Below are positions 22,224 through 31,667 of a stretch of 64,000 nt of DNA, in pieces. The translations under genes were made by a program, and so were the position numbers. The number at the start of each line of letters is the position of its first letter. Position 1 is the first letter of the stretch. Under the pieces are notes generated by a model, which saw nothing but the letters and a program-made list of their open reading frames with translations, was not told the DNA's origin and made no database searches. Where the stretch lies: positions 2,108,001 through 2,172,000 of the forward strand of contig OU342638.1 of the NCBI GenBank assembly GCA_910589415.1. The letters run 5' to 3'. This stretch comes from Malachius bipustulatus. Its lineage: Eukaryota; Arthropoda; Insecta; Coleoptera; Melyridae.

Positions 22224-22813
22224 TACAGGGTGATCCCGAAGTGGCAGACACGGGCAGCACCACCGCATCCATTGTGGATTAATGATTCTAAGTTAATTTA
22301 CTTTTTTCTCCAGTATGATGGCTCACTTAAGAAGATATGACCACTTTTGTGGAAAATATAAAGTCGCGCAACACTGCACTGGATACCCTTCTTCAGGCAG
22401 GAAAATAATGTGCAGGTCTACAATACCCAGATAGATGTTACCATGGAAACATATGAAATGGCAAGTCCAATAAAGCTTAAAACAACAATAATCGTTGCCC
22501 GGATACATATTCGATAATATTATTCAAAAACTCGAATTCGAACAACAATGTCATATTGAAAATTTTTGTTGAACTCAGAGAATAGGTAAACTTTGAAAGC
22601 CTGTAATTCCGTTCCCGATAATAAACAAAATAAAAAGCAAACACTATCGTAATTGTTATGTCAAATCATGCATGTGCTTTGTCAGTGGAGGTTGTTTAAA
22701 TTTGACTGCCATTTTGATTTAAATTTTAGAAAAGTTATCTCGGTAACGAAGTTGAGGAGACCATTTTTGTTTTAAATTTACAGTATTTCTGACCATCCTC
22801 TACAACACCTGTA
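22224..22813. mobile_element. Possible TA-flanked non-autonomous element
   Basis: TACAGGGTGATCCC at the left and AACACCTGTA at the right are the only matching ends, so this rests on about ten bases of TIR. No coding content. Confidence 0.35.
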
Positions 22814-23135
22814 TATTTCATCAAGGCCATACTTACTCGATATTTTTTGCTCGACTTTTCCTTGATTTATTTTCCTTCTTTAAATGTACTGGAAAATCAA
22901 AAATTGATGGAACAGCATCTTCTTTCAAGCGTGAATTTCCTTTCAGTTTATACTTGAAGTATGTACTTCACTTTTTTATGGTATAAAATTTTGCCTTTTC
23001 GCGGCCAATATCCACTTTTTGTAACAATGGGATTGATTGGAAATCTATGTAATGTACACAAGAATATTACATAATAGAAAAACTATTTATTACAATTACA
23101 GAGATAAAATGTTTCACTTTACCTATGAAAAGATA
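22814..23135. other. No feature seen
   Basis: AT-rich spacer between two transposons; no ORF, repeat or RNA motif recognised. Confidence 0.4.
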
Positions 23136-25227
23136 TACAGGGTGATTCATGAGTGACCTTACATAGACCAATATGGTGATAAGCGGACTTCAAGGCGGGT
23201 CGAAAAGCACAAAAGAAATTTTTTTTGTGATTGGTTACGAAGTTACAGGGTGTTTTACGTCTCAAGTACAAAACTTTGATAGGCAATATCGATGAAACAG
23301 TTGGAGATATTTTGTCGAAATTCACTATAGGGATGTTGCATACCGGAAACTTATAAAAACCGCCTTTTGAGTTAAATAAAATTTCAGGACCGGACTTGAA
23401 AATTTGTGCCCCCATGGTCTTTCTTGAAAAAGTTAATTTTCTGACGATTTTTCTGAAAAACTGCAATCAAATTTGAAAAGTTAAGAAAAAACTCTATGGA
23501 AATCATTCCTCAATTTGAACGGCACACCCAAACCGTCTCGAAAAAAAAATGTCAAAGTAAAACTTCTCAGTAAATTATCGTTTTCGAACAGACATAATTT
23601 TACTTAATGTTCATCTGAATTCCTTCAAATTAATTTTTTGACTTGTTTCTGTGGGAAAAATGTCAGTGTAAATTAAATGTTATCAATATTAATGTTATAA
23701 AAGGTTCTCAAAATATCCTTCACCAACTTCAATACATTTCCTGCAGCGTTACCATAAATTTTCGGTTGCTTTTTGAATTATTTGCCTGTTGTTTCTAATT
23801 TCAGCAGCAACTTCCAGTATTCGCGTCCTGAGCTCCTCTCTGCTATTTACTTTTGTTTTGTAGACTTCCTGCTTCATATGGCCCCATAGCGCTCTCTGAC
23901 TTGTCGAGAAAAATGCGGTGGTGCCCCATCTTGCTGGAAGTAAAGACCACGTCTGTTCACGTTCATCTCTGCAAGCAAGCCGGGCAAAATGACTTGTAGG
24001 AAATGTAAATTAATTTCTCCTGTGAGCCGCCCAGCAAAAAATGTTCTATAATACCACATTAATTGAAAATCTATGTTGCAAGTTCTTCTGAACAACAGAG
24101 CGCGGATTTTCATGTGCCCATAGGTGGGAGTTTTTTTTATTCGGTACACCATCCCGCGTGAACTGAGCTTCATCAGTAAACAAAATTCTATCTAGTGTTC
24201 TTGGGTGCTCCAAAATCCACCGACAGAAAATGAGACGTGGAACTTCATCGAATGGTTGAAGCCTCTGAACACTTTGTAAGTGATAGGGATGTATTCGCTC
24301 TTCTTTTTCAAGGTTCGCCATACTCTTGACTGAGAAATGCACTGTGCTTGCCCAATTCTTCGTGTACTGGTACTTGGATTTACTGCCACCATCTCCACGA
24401 TGTTTTGATGGTTCAGATTTTCCAATTGAGGTTCAGCATTTCTTTGAACTCCGTGAAATCGCCTTGGTTTCGAGAAAATTGGAAAAGAGACGCGAACGTT
24501 ACATGGGCCGGTGTTCTTCGATTGGGGAATCTTTTATGGTATTCTCTTGCAGCTGCTCTTGAATTTCCATTGCAGAAACCATACACAAACATAATGTCTG
24601 CGTATTCGTTATTAGTGAAATGCTTTGTGATTATTATAGTGAAATCTGAAAATTTCGTAGATGACACCCGATTTCCCAGTAATAAAGCTTGGCCTTCTGT
24701 CAAACATTTTCCCCACAGAAACAAGTCAAAAAATTAATTTGAAGGAATTCAGACGAACATTAGGTAAAATATGTCTGCTCGAAAACGATAGTTTACTGAG
24801 AAGTTTTACTTTGACTTTTTTTTCGAGACGGTTTGGGGGTGCCGTTCAAATTGAGGAATGATTTCCATAGAGTTTTTTCTTAACTTTTCAAATTTGATTT
24901 CAGTTTTTCAGAAAAATCGTCAGAAAATTAACTTTTTCAACAAAGACCATGGGGGCACAAATTTTCAAGTCCGGTCCTGGTTTTTTAATTAACTCAGAAG
25001 GCGGTTTTGATAAGTTTCCGGAATGCAACATCCCTATAGTAAGTTTCGACAAAATATCTTCAACTGTTTCATAGATATTGCCTATCAAAGTTTTGTACTT
25101 GAGACGTAAAACACCCTGTAACTTCGTAACCAATCACAAAAAAAAAATTCTTTTGTGCTTTTCGACCCGCCTTGAAGTCCGCTTATCACCATTGGTCTAT
25201 GTAAGGTCACTCATGAATCACTCTGTA
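23136..25227 (-). mobile_element. Mariner-type transposon with about 510-bp TIRs
   Basis: TACAGGGTGATTCATGAGTG (left) and CACTCATGAATCACTCTGTA (right) begin inverted repeats that extend to about 23655 and back from about 24709, unusually long for this class. A broken transposase lies between on the minus strand. The truncated arm at 30-548 is a relative. Confidence 0.9.
23670..24665 (-). pseudogene. Mariner-type transposase with frameshifts and third-Asp deletion
   Basis: Minus-strand pieces in order: an N-terminal helix-turn-helix of the insect transposase type ([20 protein letters not shown], near 24590), a second HTH (STSTRRIGQAQCISQSRVWR, near 24360), FTDEAQFTRDGV with the first catalytic Asp (near 24170), then QQDGAPPHFSRQVRE with the second (near 23910). 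The text then jumps to WGHMKQEVYKTKVNSREELR in another frame. The stretch with the third Asp (RSPDLNPLDF in the 20.5 kb copy) is missing, a deletion of roughly 30 codons. Several other frame changes occur. Dead copy; role as for the family. Confidence 0.85.
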
Positions 25228-25384
25228 TTTGTTAATTTTGATACACGGTTTACACAATTATAATAAGAACTGCACAAGACTGGACTATCATTAATATTAA
25301 ATTTTAAATCAACAGAAGGTATTTAAAGTAAATATAAATACGCTGTTAACCAGTATGAATATTAGAATCAGATTTAATTTGTTA

Positions 25385-26073
25385 TACAGGATGGGCCATC
25401 GAAAAGGTAACAAGCCTAATAATTTGGAAAGTGAAGATCTATGCAAAAAACGCCGAAACAGGTCGATTTTGTTATCGAGGGGGACATATTTGCGTGATAA
25501 ATTTAACTACCCAAGTTCACCCCCTTGGCAGGGGTAGCTACCCCTTTGCTTATCATCATAAGGAACAGATATCGAGTGACACATCATTTGAAAGCTACTT
25601 GAATTCTTTTTCGTTTTTCGCGTACATCTTCAGTTTCCAAGTTATTAAGGCGAGTTACGTTTTCGTTGGGCCAAAATGTAAGCGAAACCCAAAATGTTGG
25701 ATATCGTTGTAAAGAGAATTCAAGTAGCTTTCAAATGATGTATCACTTGATGATGGGCCAGTTGCACAAACGTTAATAATTAAAGATTTGTCAGATAATT
25801 ACTGATTTTAAATTGCCAATTTTGAAAATAGGGTGAATATTTTGAATGATCTTTTATTTTTTATCAGTCATTAACTCTTCTAAAAGGGAGTAGAATTTAT
25901 TTCCAGCAATATCAGACCAACATTTTGATAATACAGGGCATTTTAAAATCTGTACCTAATTATTTGGCAGATCTGTAATTAACGTTTGTGCAACCGGACC
26001 GATATCTGTTCCCTATGATGTTAAGCAAAGGGGTAGCTACCCCTGCCAAGGGGGTGAACTTGGGTAGTTAAAT
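25385..26073. mobile_element. Fold-back element with nested MITE
   Basis: Arms: ATTTAACTACCCAAGTTCAC (25501) and GTGAACTTGGGTAGTTAAAT (to 26073), continuing through GGGGTAGCTACCCC on both sides. A TATACAGGATGGGCC end at 25383 lies outside the left arm. A second fold-back (25755-26001) interrupts it. Confidence 0.75.
25755..26001. repeat. Nested MITE ('CAGTTGCACAAACGTTAAT')
   Basis: CCAGTTGCACAAACGTTAAT at the left is matched by ATTAACGTTTGTGCAACCGG at the right, about 247 bp in all. It sits in the right arm of the surrounding fold-back, so it is younger. Confidence 0.8.
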
Positions 26074-26281
26074 TGGGTTAGTCCATTTATATTTCCCAGG
26101 TCTATGGTGATATCCCACTTGTCGGACAGCATCTTTTAGTTCTTTAATTTTTTTTAATAAAAAAATACACTATTGAGGATGACATCACTTTTCGAAAATC
26201 ACCCAAACACATCAAATGTCCACCGATCCTGACTCCCAGATCACGAAAATGTGGTTTTCCAAAATTCGCCTGCCCACGATA

Positions 26282-26510
26282 TACAGGGTAATTCACGGTA
26301 TACGCCACGCAAGTTTATGGCCGTGTCTCTGGATTTAAGGATCTTTTTATTTTTGGAGTGGTTAGAGACCCGGCAGAGATACGTTTTAAAATTATATTCA
26401 TAATGTACAGGCTGTCCCAAAAGCATGAAACATATCAAAGTTATGGTTTTTTAAATGGAATGCTCCTATGTTATTGCATTTTTAGATTGTCTGAGAAGAA
26501 AAAATAAGAA
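26282..26510. mobile_element. Half element related to 62775-63945
   Basis: Starts ATACAGGGTAATTCACGG and follows the left arm of the 62.8 kb element (GGCCGTGTCTCTGGATTTAA, GAGACCCGGCAGAG, TTATTGCATTTTTAGATTGT). Breaks off at about 26510. Confidence 0.7.
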
Positions 26511-26898
26511 TGGCTAAGGCGTTAAGGCTAAATCGTTAAGGACCGGATTTCGGTCCTTGAGGTGAAGAGATGTGAAGCCTAAAAGCTTATAAAACTGCAC
26601 CGGGCCGCCTTCTCTGATGGTCGCAAGCTGGCACACATTGCTGGTAGTTCTTGCCTCCATTGTTAGATGGCGAAAGGCGCTGTAAGTCACTGAGTTTCGT
26701 GGAACTTAGTGGGTACATAGGCCTAGCTTTTGATGGCGGACAGCATCGTAGCCTCTGGATTCCATCTTGATATGCTGTACTGATGAGGTCATAAAAAGAC
26801 CGAAACGGTCCGTCTACAGCTTCGAGAGGCTCTAGATGGTTGCGTGTGTTGTCTGCCATTGAAAGCTCTTTATTTAATGAGCTTAAAATGCCCGATAA

Positions 26899-26901
<3 letters not shown>
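26511..26901 (+). other. Unclassified ribozyme-bearing block (possible retroelement end)
   Basis: Moderate GC, non-repetitive within the window apart from the ribozyme. It contains a perfect 8-bp hairpin AAGGACCG...CGGTCCTT near 26538 and the hammerhead at 26774. Hammerheads are known in Penelope-like element LTRs and some SINEs and satellites, so a relic of such an element is the best inference. No ORF of note. Confidence 0.4.
26774..26820 (+). ncRNA. Hammerhead ribozyme, complete core
   Basis: Stem I GCTGTA (26774-26779) pairs with TACAGC (26815-26820). The core CTGATGA is at 26780-26786. Stem II is GGTC/GACC with a 7-base ATAAAAA loop (26787-26801). GAAA lies at 26802-26805. Stem III is A-C-G (26805-26807) paired with C-G-T (26811-26813) and a 3-base loop. 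The cleavage triplet GTC ends at 26814. All invariant core bases of the hammerhead are present. The very short stem III is the form usually seen in retroelement-associated hammerheads, which often work best as dimers. Activity is inferred, not shown. Confidence 0.85.

Positions 26902-26931
<30 letters not shown>
26902..26931. repeat. TA microsatellite
   Basis: About 14 TA units, ending on the TACAGGGTG of fold-back A. Insertion at a TA target inside a TA run is expected for mariner-type elements. Confidence 0.95.
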
Positions 26932-26936
<5 letters not shown>

Positions 26937-27739
26937 GGTGTCCCAGCTTATTCGAAGCGGTCTCTGTAGGTCAAACGATGGACTTTTTCAAAAAACTTTT
27001 TGAAAATTCAAGTACAGAATCACAATGGCCATAATTTAAAATTATTTTGGAGTATACAGAGTGTCCCATATGACAGTGACATATCAAAGTTATGTTTCTT
27101 TAAATGGAAAGCTCCTATGTTATTGCATTTTTAGATTGTCTGAGAAGAGAAAATAAGATTGGCTTTTACAGTTGGTGTTTAAATTCAGAAGTTTTTGAGT
27201 TATAAACATGTGAAAATCGTCATTTTTCAAGTTCAATGCCCTGTACAACGAAAACGGCTAAAGAGTAGATGAAATGTTTATACAGGGTGATAAAAAATTT
27301 GAAAAATTCTGAGATTTCTCCACGTGTCGCCAAATAAAAAAATCAAAGAAAGTACAAATTTGTACATAAAAAGTTAAAATAGGGACATGCAAGCCGTTTT
27401 TCTCTATCTTGAACCGTTTTCGTTGTACAGGGCCTTGAACTTCAAAAATGACGATTTTCACTTGTTTATAACTCAAAAACTTCTGAATTTAAACACCAAC
27501 TGTAAAAGCCAATCTTATTTTCTCTTCTCAGACAATCTAAAAATGCAATAACATAGGAGCTTTCCATTTAAAAAAACATAACGTTGATATGTCACTGTCA
27601 TATGGGACACTCTTTATACTCCAAAATAATTTTAAATTATGGCCATTGTGATTCTGTACTTGAATTTTCAAAAAGTTTTTTGAAAAAGTCCATCGTTTGG
27701 CCTACAGAGACCGCTTCGAATAAGCTGGGACATCCTGTA
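26932..27739. mobile_element. Fold-back element A ('CCAGCTTATTCGAAGCGG' family)
   Basis: TACAGGGTGTCCCAGCTTAT at the left, ATAAGCTGGGACATCCTGTA at the right. The arms pair along almost their whole 350-base length around a centre containing TACAGGGTGATAAAAAATTT and the GGGACATGCAAGCCG module. Secondary subterminal ends (ACAGAGTGTCCCATATGAC) lie about 125 bases in. No coding content. Confidence 0.9.
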
Positions 27740-27924
27740 TATATAGCAGGTGAATTTTGGAAAACTACTTTTTCGTGATCTGGGGGTCATGATCGGTGGA
27801 CATTTGATGAGTTTGGGTGATTTTTGGAAAGTGATGTCGTCCTCAATAGTGTATTTTTTTGTTAAAAAATACACTAAAACACGAACCTAGCAATTAATTA
27901 TTTAACAAATGAATAAATTATATT

Positions 27925-28029
27925 CAAAATTAGATGATAATAATTATACAATAATTGGAATCTCTTGTGACTTTCATAAATCTTTTGACAGTGTAAATTT
28001 GGAAATTCTTTTATTAAAACTAGAACATA
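27925..28029 (+). pseudogene. LINE reverse transcriptase fragment, upstream piece
   Basis: In one frame it reads IIGISCDFHKSFDSVNLEIL then LLKLEHN, matching the motif (L/F)D(L/F)SKAFD(T/S)V that holds the first catalytic Asp of LINE reverse transcriptases (Jockey/CR1 group). The frame resumes at 30442 after an intervening 2.4 kb element. No start or upstream domains are present. Confidence 0.65.
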
Positions 28030-28109
28030 ATTCGACAGGTATTAGGCTAAATGGCGTAATCAACAATTCGTAAATTTTTCAGGAGGCAAATAAAACTGAA
28101 TAGAATATA

Positions 28110-28795
28110 CATTTATTTATTTATTTATTTATTTATTTACTCGTCCCAACACTATATAAAACAGTAACTACAGGCAGGAGTGCTTACTGGGTGAGAAAAC
28201 ATAAATACAACCTACTAACTAACAACAAAAAACAAATTTAAAGCTATACAATAGGATAAAAGAAAAAAAAGCAGATATCACATTAACCTAAACTACTTAA
28301 TCTAAACACCACTACAATCTAATGAGTGCAATGCTTTCTTAATATCTTTAATACTGTCCTCAAATAAATCTATATCACACTTTTGAATCACTACATTACA
28401 CTCTTGTAGCATTCTATCAATAGGAGAACAGCTTGATTTTAAACAACGGAATTGCAAAGGATTCGTTATTCTTAAATTAACTTTAGGAACTAAGAACTTT
28501 ATTTTATTAATAAAGTAACATTTCTTGTACTTTCGGTTGTTGACAATACAATAAACAAACAACACACTGTTTAAGGAACGTCTTGCACTCAGCCTAGTAA
28601 CACCAAACTCAACCAACATACTACTATATGCGATCCTATAGGGATATGCATTGTGCTTTCTCAAGTACAGATATCTCAAAAATCTTTTTTGGACCTTTTC
28701 AATCATGTTAATGTGAGTTTCTGTACCTGGTGACCATATAACAGAGGCATATTCTAGATGAGGCCTAACCAAACTATTATATAAATTAATTATGG
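28110..28795 (-). pseudogene. 5'-truncated LINE, C-terminus of ORF2
   Basis: A minus-strand frame (28772-28302) opens MVRPHLEYASVIWSPGTETH, the typical thumb-to-C-terminus motif of Jockey/CR1-type LINEs, then FLRYLYLRKHNAYPYRIAYS. The 3' end is a run of AAAT units (TTTA on the plus strand, 28111-28140). There is no RNase H domain. 471 bases remain open to a stop near 28302, so the truncation is the only obvious damage. Confidence 0.8.
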
Positions 28796-29087
28796 ATTTT
28801 AAATTTCTAAATTTAAATTTTTTTATTTATATTTTAAATTTTTAATTTAAATTTATGGATTGATATTGTTGAAAATCTTGGTGATTATTGTTTTAGGAAT
28901 TTTTAGTAAGTAGGGTTTAATTTCATGTACTTTTGGTCGGTTTTAATTGAGAAATTCTAAGAATTTGAATAAAAATGTTGGTTACGACAATTGGCTTAGA
29001 AGTTATATTTCAAATTTAGAATTATTATGACTAGTAAAATGTTGGTGGTTAAGCCAGTTGACTTACTTCGAGTGTACATTACGCCTA

Positions 29088-29977
29088 TACAGGGTGTCCC
29101 AGCTTATTCGAAGCGGTCTCTGTAGGCCAAACGATGGACTTTTTCAAAAACTTTTTTGAAAATTCAAGTACAGAATCACAATGGTCATAGTTTAAAATTA
29201 TTTTGGAGTATACAGAGTGTCCCATATGACAGTGGCATATCAAAGTTATGGTTTTTTAAATGGAATGCTCCTATGTTATTGCATTTTTAGATTGTCTGAG
29301 AAGAGAAAATAAGATTGGCTTTTAAGTTGTTGTTTAAATTCAGAAGTTTGTGAGTTATTAACAAGTGAAAATCGCCATTTTTGAAGTTCAAGGCCCTGTA
29401 CAACGAAAACGGTTCAAGATAGAGAAAAATGGCTTACATGTCCCTATTTTAACTTTTTATGTACTATCCTATGGTATAGAAACATTTGTACTTTCTTTGA
29501 TTTTTTTATTTGGCGGCGTGTGGAGAAATCTCAGAATTTTTCAAATTTTTCATCACCCTGTATAAACATTTCATCTAATCATAGGATAGTACATGAAATA
29601 TTAAAATAGGGACATGTAAGCCGTTTTTCTCTATCTTTATATAGCCGTTTTTGTTGTACAGGGCCTTGAACTTCAAAAAAGGCGACTTTCACTTGTTTAT
29701 AACTCAAAAACTTCTGAATTTAAACACCAACTGTAAAAGCTAATCTTATTTTCTCTTCTCACACAATCTAAAAATGCAATAACATAGGAGCATTCCATTA
29801 AAAAAAAAACATAACTTTGATATGCCATTGTCATATGGGACACTCTGTATACCCCAAAATCATTTTACATTATGGCCATTGTGATCCTGTACCTACTTGA
29901 ATTTGCAAAAAGTTTTTGGAAATAATCCATCGTTTTGGCCTACAGAGACCGCTTCGAATAAGCTGGGACACCCTGTA
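29088..29977. mobile_element. Fold-back element B ('CCAGCTTATTCGAAGCGG' family)
   Basis: TACAGGGTGTCCCAGCTTAT and ATAAGCTGGGACACCCTGTA ends, 890 bp, intact arms. The centre (29400-29620) has the GGCTTACATGTCCCTATTTT module on both sides of a CATCACCCTGTATAAAC core. Closest to 26932-27739. Confidence 0.9.
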
Positions 29978-30441
29978 ACTATAAGAGAAATGAAGGAAAA
30001 ATGATAAAAATAATTTTTTATTTATTTAAAATTTTACCAATGTGACACTGAATTCAGTTGATGAACTTTTTAAAAGAAGAAACTGGTTGGAACATAGGAT
30101 TACTGGATAAAAACAACACGCGGTATCACGGATACACAGAAGGTTTGGAAGGTTTACGCCTAATGGCTCATCTGCGAACAGCAGGTTTTCATTCCGTTCG
30201 TTTCTTGAATTCGAGGGTTAAGCCCTTTAGCATGATGTGTACGCCATTTGTCTTGTTCCTGAATTTCCACATTGGTGTTACGATAAATGCATGTTACATC
30301 ACATTTGACCCATATAAAGCTTTGTGGATTACGCCAGTTGTTGAAATTATGTGGAATACGCCTTTTAGAAACCATCTACATCCTTAACTCAATTTCACAA
30401 AATTTGAGGGTTAAGCCAGTTGGCCTACGACCTGTCGAATG

Positions 30442-31640
30442 GGTATTAGAGATACAGCATTAAATTGGTTGGAATCATAAGGTGCCTCTCCACCAAAGCA
30501 ACACACAGGAACATTTTGTTTCCATTTGTTGCTTCTTGTTCTAAATTTTAGGAACTTCAAGAAACAAGTGCAAAATATTGCGTGCAAACAAATGGCAACA
30601 TACAACAAGCAACAACTTCTACCAGCAACATCACGGAACATTGAGCAACGTACTAGGAACATTCGTAAACATTTCGGAAATTTGGAACAGAAACATAAAT
30701 GTTCCCCTTTGTTGCTTTGGTGGATATGTGTCTATATGTTTGCTTAACAGAGAGAGAGCAAAGAATAATAAAAAATGATTTTGAAAATAATGAGACATTT
30801 TCTGATTGGAAAAAAATTAAATGTGGTGTTCCTCAAGGTTCCACTTTAGCACCATATTATTATTCTTATATTATATAAACGATTTACCTGCTTTTTTAAA
30901 TATTCCAACTTTATGTTGATGATACTTTTCTTATAATTTCAATTAGATCTAACGATAATATTGATATTAATTTTAAAATAAATGAAATCTTGGAAAAATT
31001 ATTTACTTGGTGTGAGTTGAATAGGATTATTGTTAATTTTCAAAAGACAAAATGTATTCATTTTTCAAATAAGAATAGAAATAAAAATATAATTCAATTA
31101 AATAATAAATTCAATATTGAAAACGTAGAATCTTTAAAATTATTAGGTTTCAATTTAGATAGAAATCTTAATTGGAAATTACATATTATTAATACAATAT
31201 CAAAAAAACTGTGCAAAGTTTGTATCCAACTTCGATTTTTAAAGAATAAAGGATTAAAATTAGGAATTTTAAAAACAGTGTATTATTCAAATTTTTATTC
31301 TATTTTAAAATACGGAATAATACATTGGGGAAATTCTTTTGATTGGTTAATTATTTTCAAAATTCAAAAAAATTGCATAAGAATACTAGGCAATGTTAAT
31401 CGCATGACATCTTGTAAAAAATTATTTAAAAATTTTATCATTTCCAAGTCTATTTATATACGAATGTCTTCGTTTTGTACATAAAAATAAAAATTTATTT
31501 ACTTTTTTAAATTCTAATACCAGAAATTCTAATACCATTATTTTAAATAAACATAATACCACTCATTATGAATTATCTTCTGAATATGTATATGTACTTT
31601 TAATTTGTGAATTAACAAAGTGTAAGACCGTAACAATATA
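30442..31640 (+). pseudogene. LINE reverse transcriptase, downstream piece
   Basis: Resumes the frame broken at 28029: GIRDTALNWLES (30443), then after a small fold-back (30490-30723) KCGVPQGSTLAP (30818) and QLYVDDTFLIIS (the YVDD catalytic motif, 30909), then a 164-codon open piece (30990-31484) reading LLGFNLDRNLNWKLHI and YYSNFYSILKYGIIHWG. Jockey/CR1-type. Stops and shifts near 30870 disable it. It ends in AT-rich sequence before gene 2. Confidence 0.75.
30490..30723. repeat. Small fold-back with GCAAC and GGAAC words
   Basis: CCACCAAAGCAACA at the left and TTGTTGCTTTGGTGG at the right. GCAAC/GTTGC and GGAAC/GTTCC words are repeated inside, an arrangement like the palindromic-word elements but only 234 bp. 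It interrupts the LINE frame. Confidence 0.65.
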
Positions 31641-31667
31641 TTCTACAGTGAAAAAAAAATTTGAAAA

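Larger units (their letters stand above)
26130..27873. mobile_element. Outer fold-back enclosing several insertions
   Basis: AATACACTATTGAGGATGAC through TTCGCCTGC (26165-26275) recurs inverted at 27750-27873 (GTGAATTTTGGAAAAC...GTCCTCAATAGTGTATTTTT). Everything between is later insertion: half element E, the hammerhead block, a TA microsatellite and fold-back A. Confidence 0.65.
28030..30441. mobile_element. TIR element inserted in the LINE, with TTAAGCCAGTTG-type repeats
   Basis: The left end ATTCGACAGGTATTAGGC then AATGGCGTAA is matched by the right end TTAAGCCAGTTGGCCTACGACCTGTCGAAT in reverse, an imperfect TIR of about 30 bases. Related words (TTAAGCCAGTTG, TTACGCCAGTTG, TACGCCATTTG, GTACATTACGCC) recur at 29050, 29076, 30224, 30238, 30327 and 30412. 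A LINE 3' fragment and fold-back B are nested inside. No transposase recognised. Confidence 0.6.

Noticed and set aside
30058..30387. 109-codon ORF as a possible host gene
   Set aside because: It overlaps the subterminal repeat words of the element at 28030-30441 and shows no domain.
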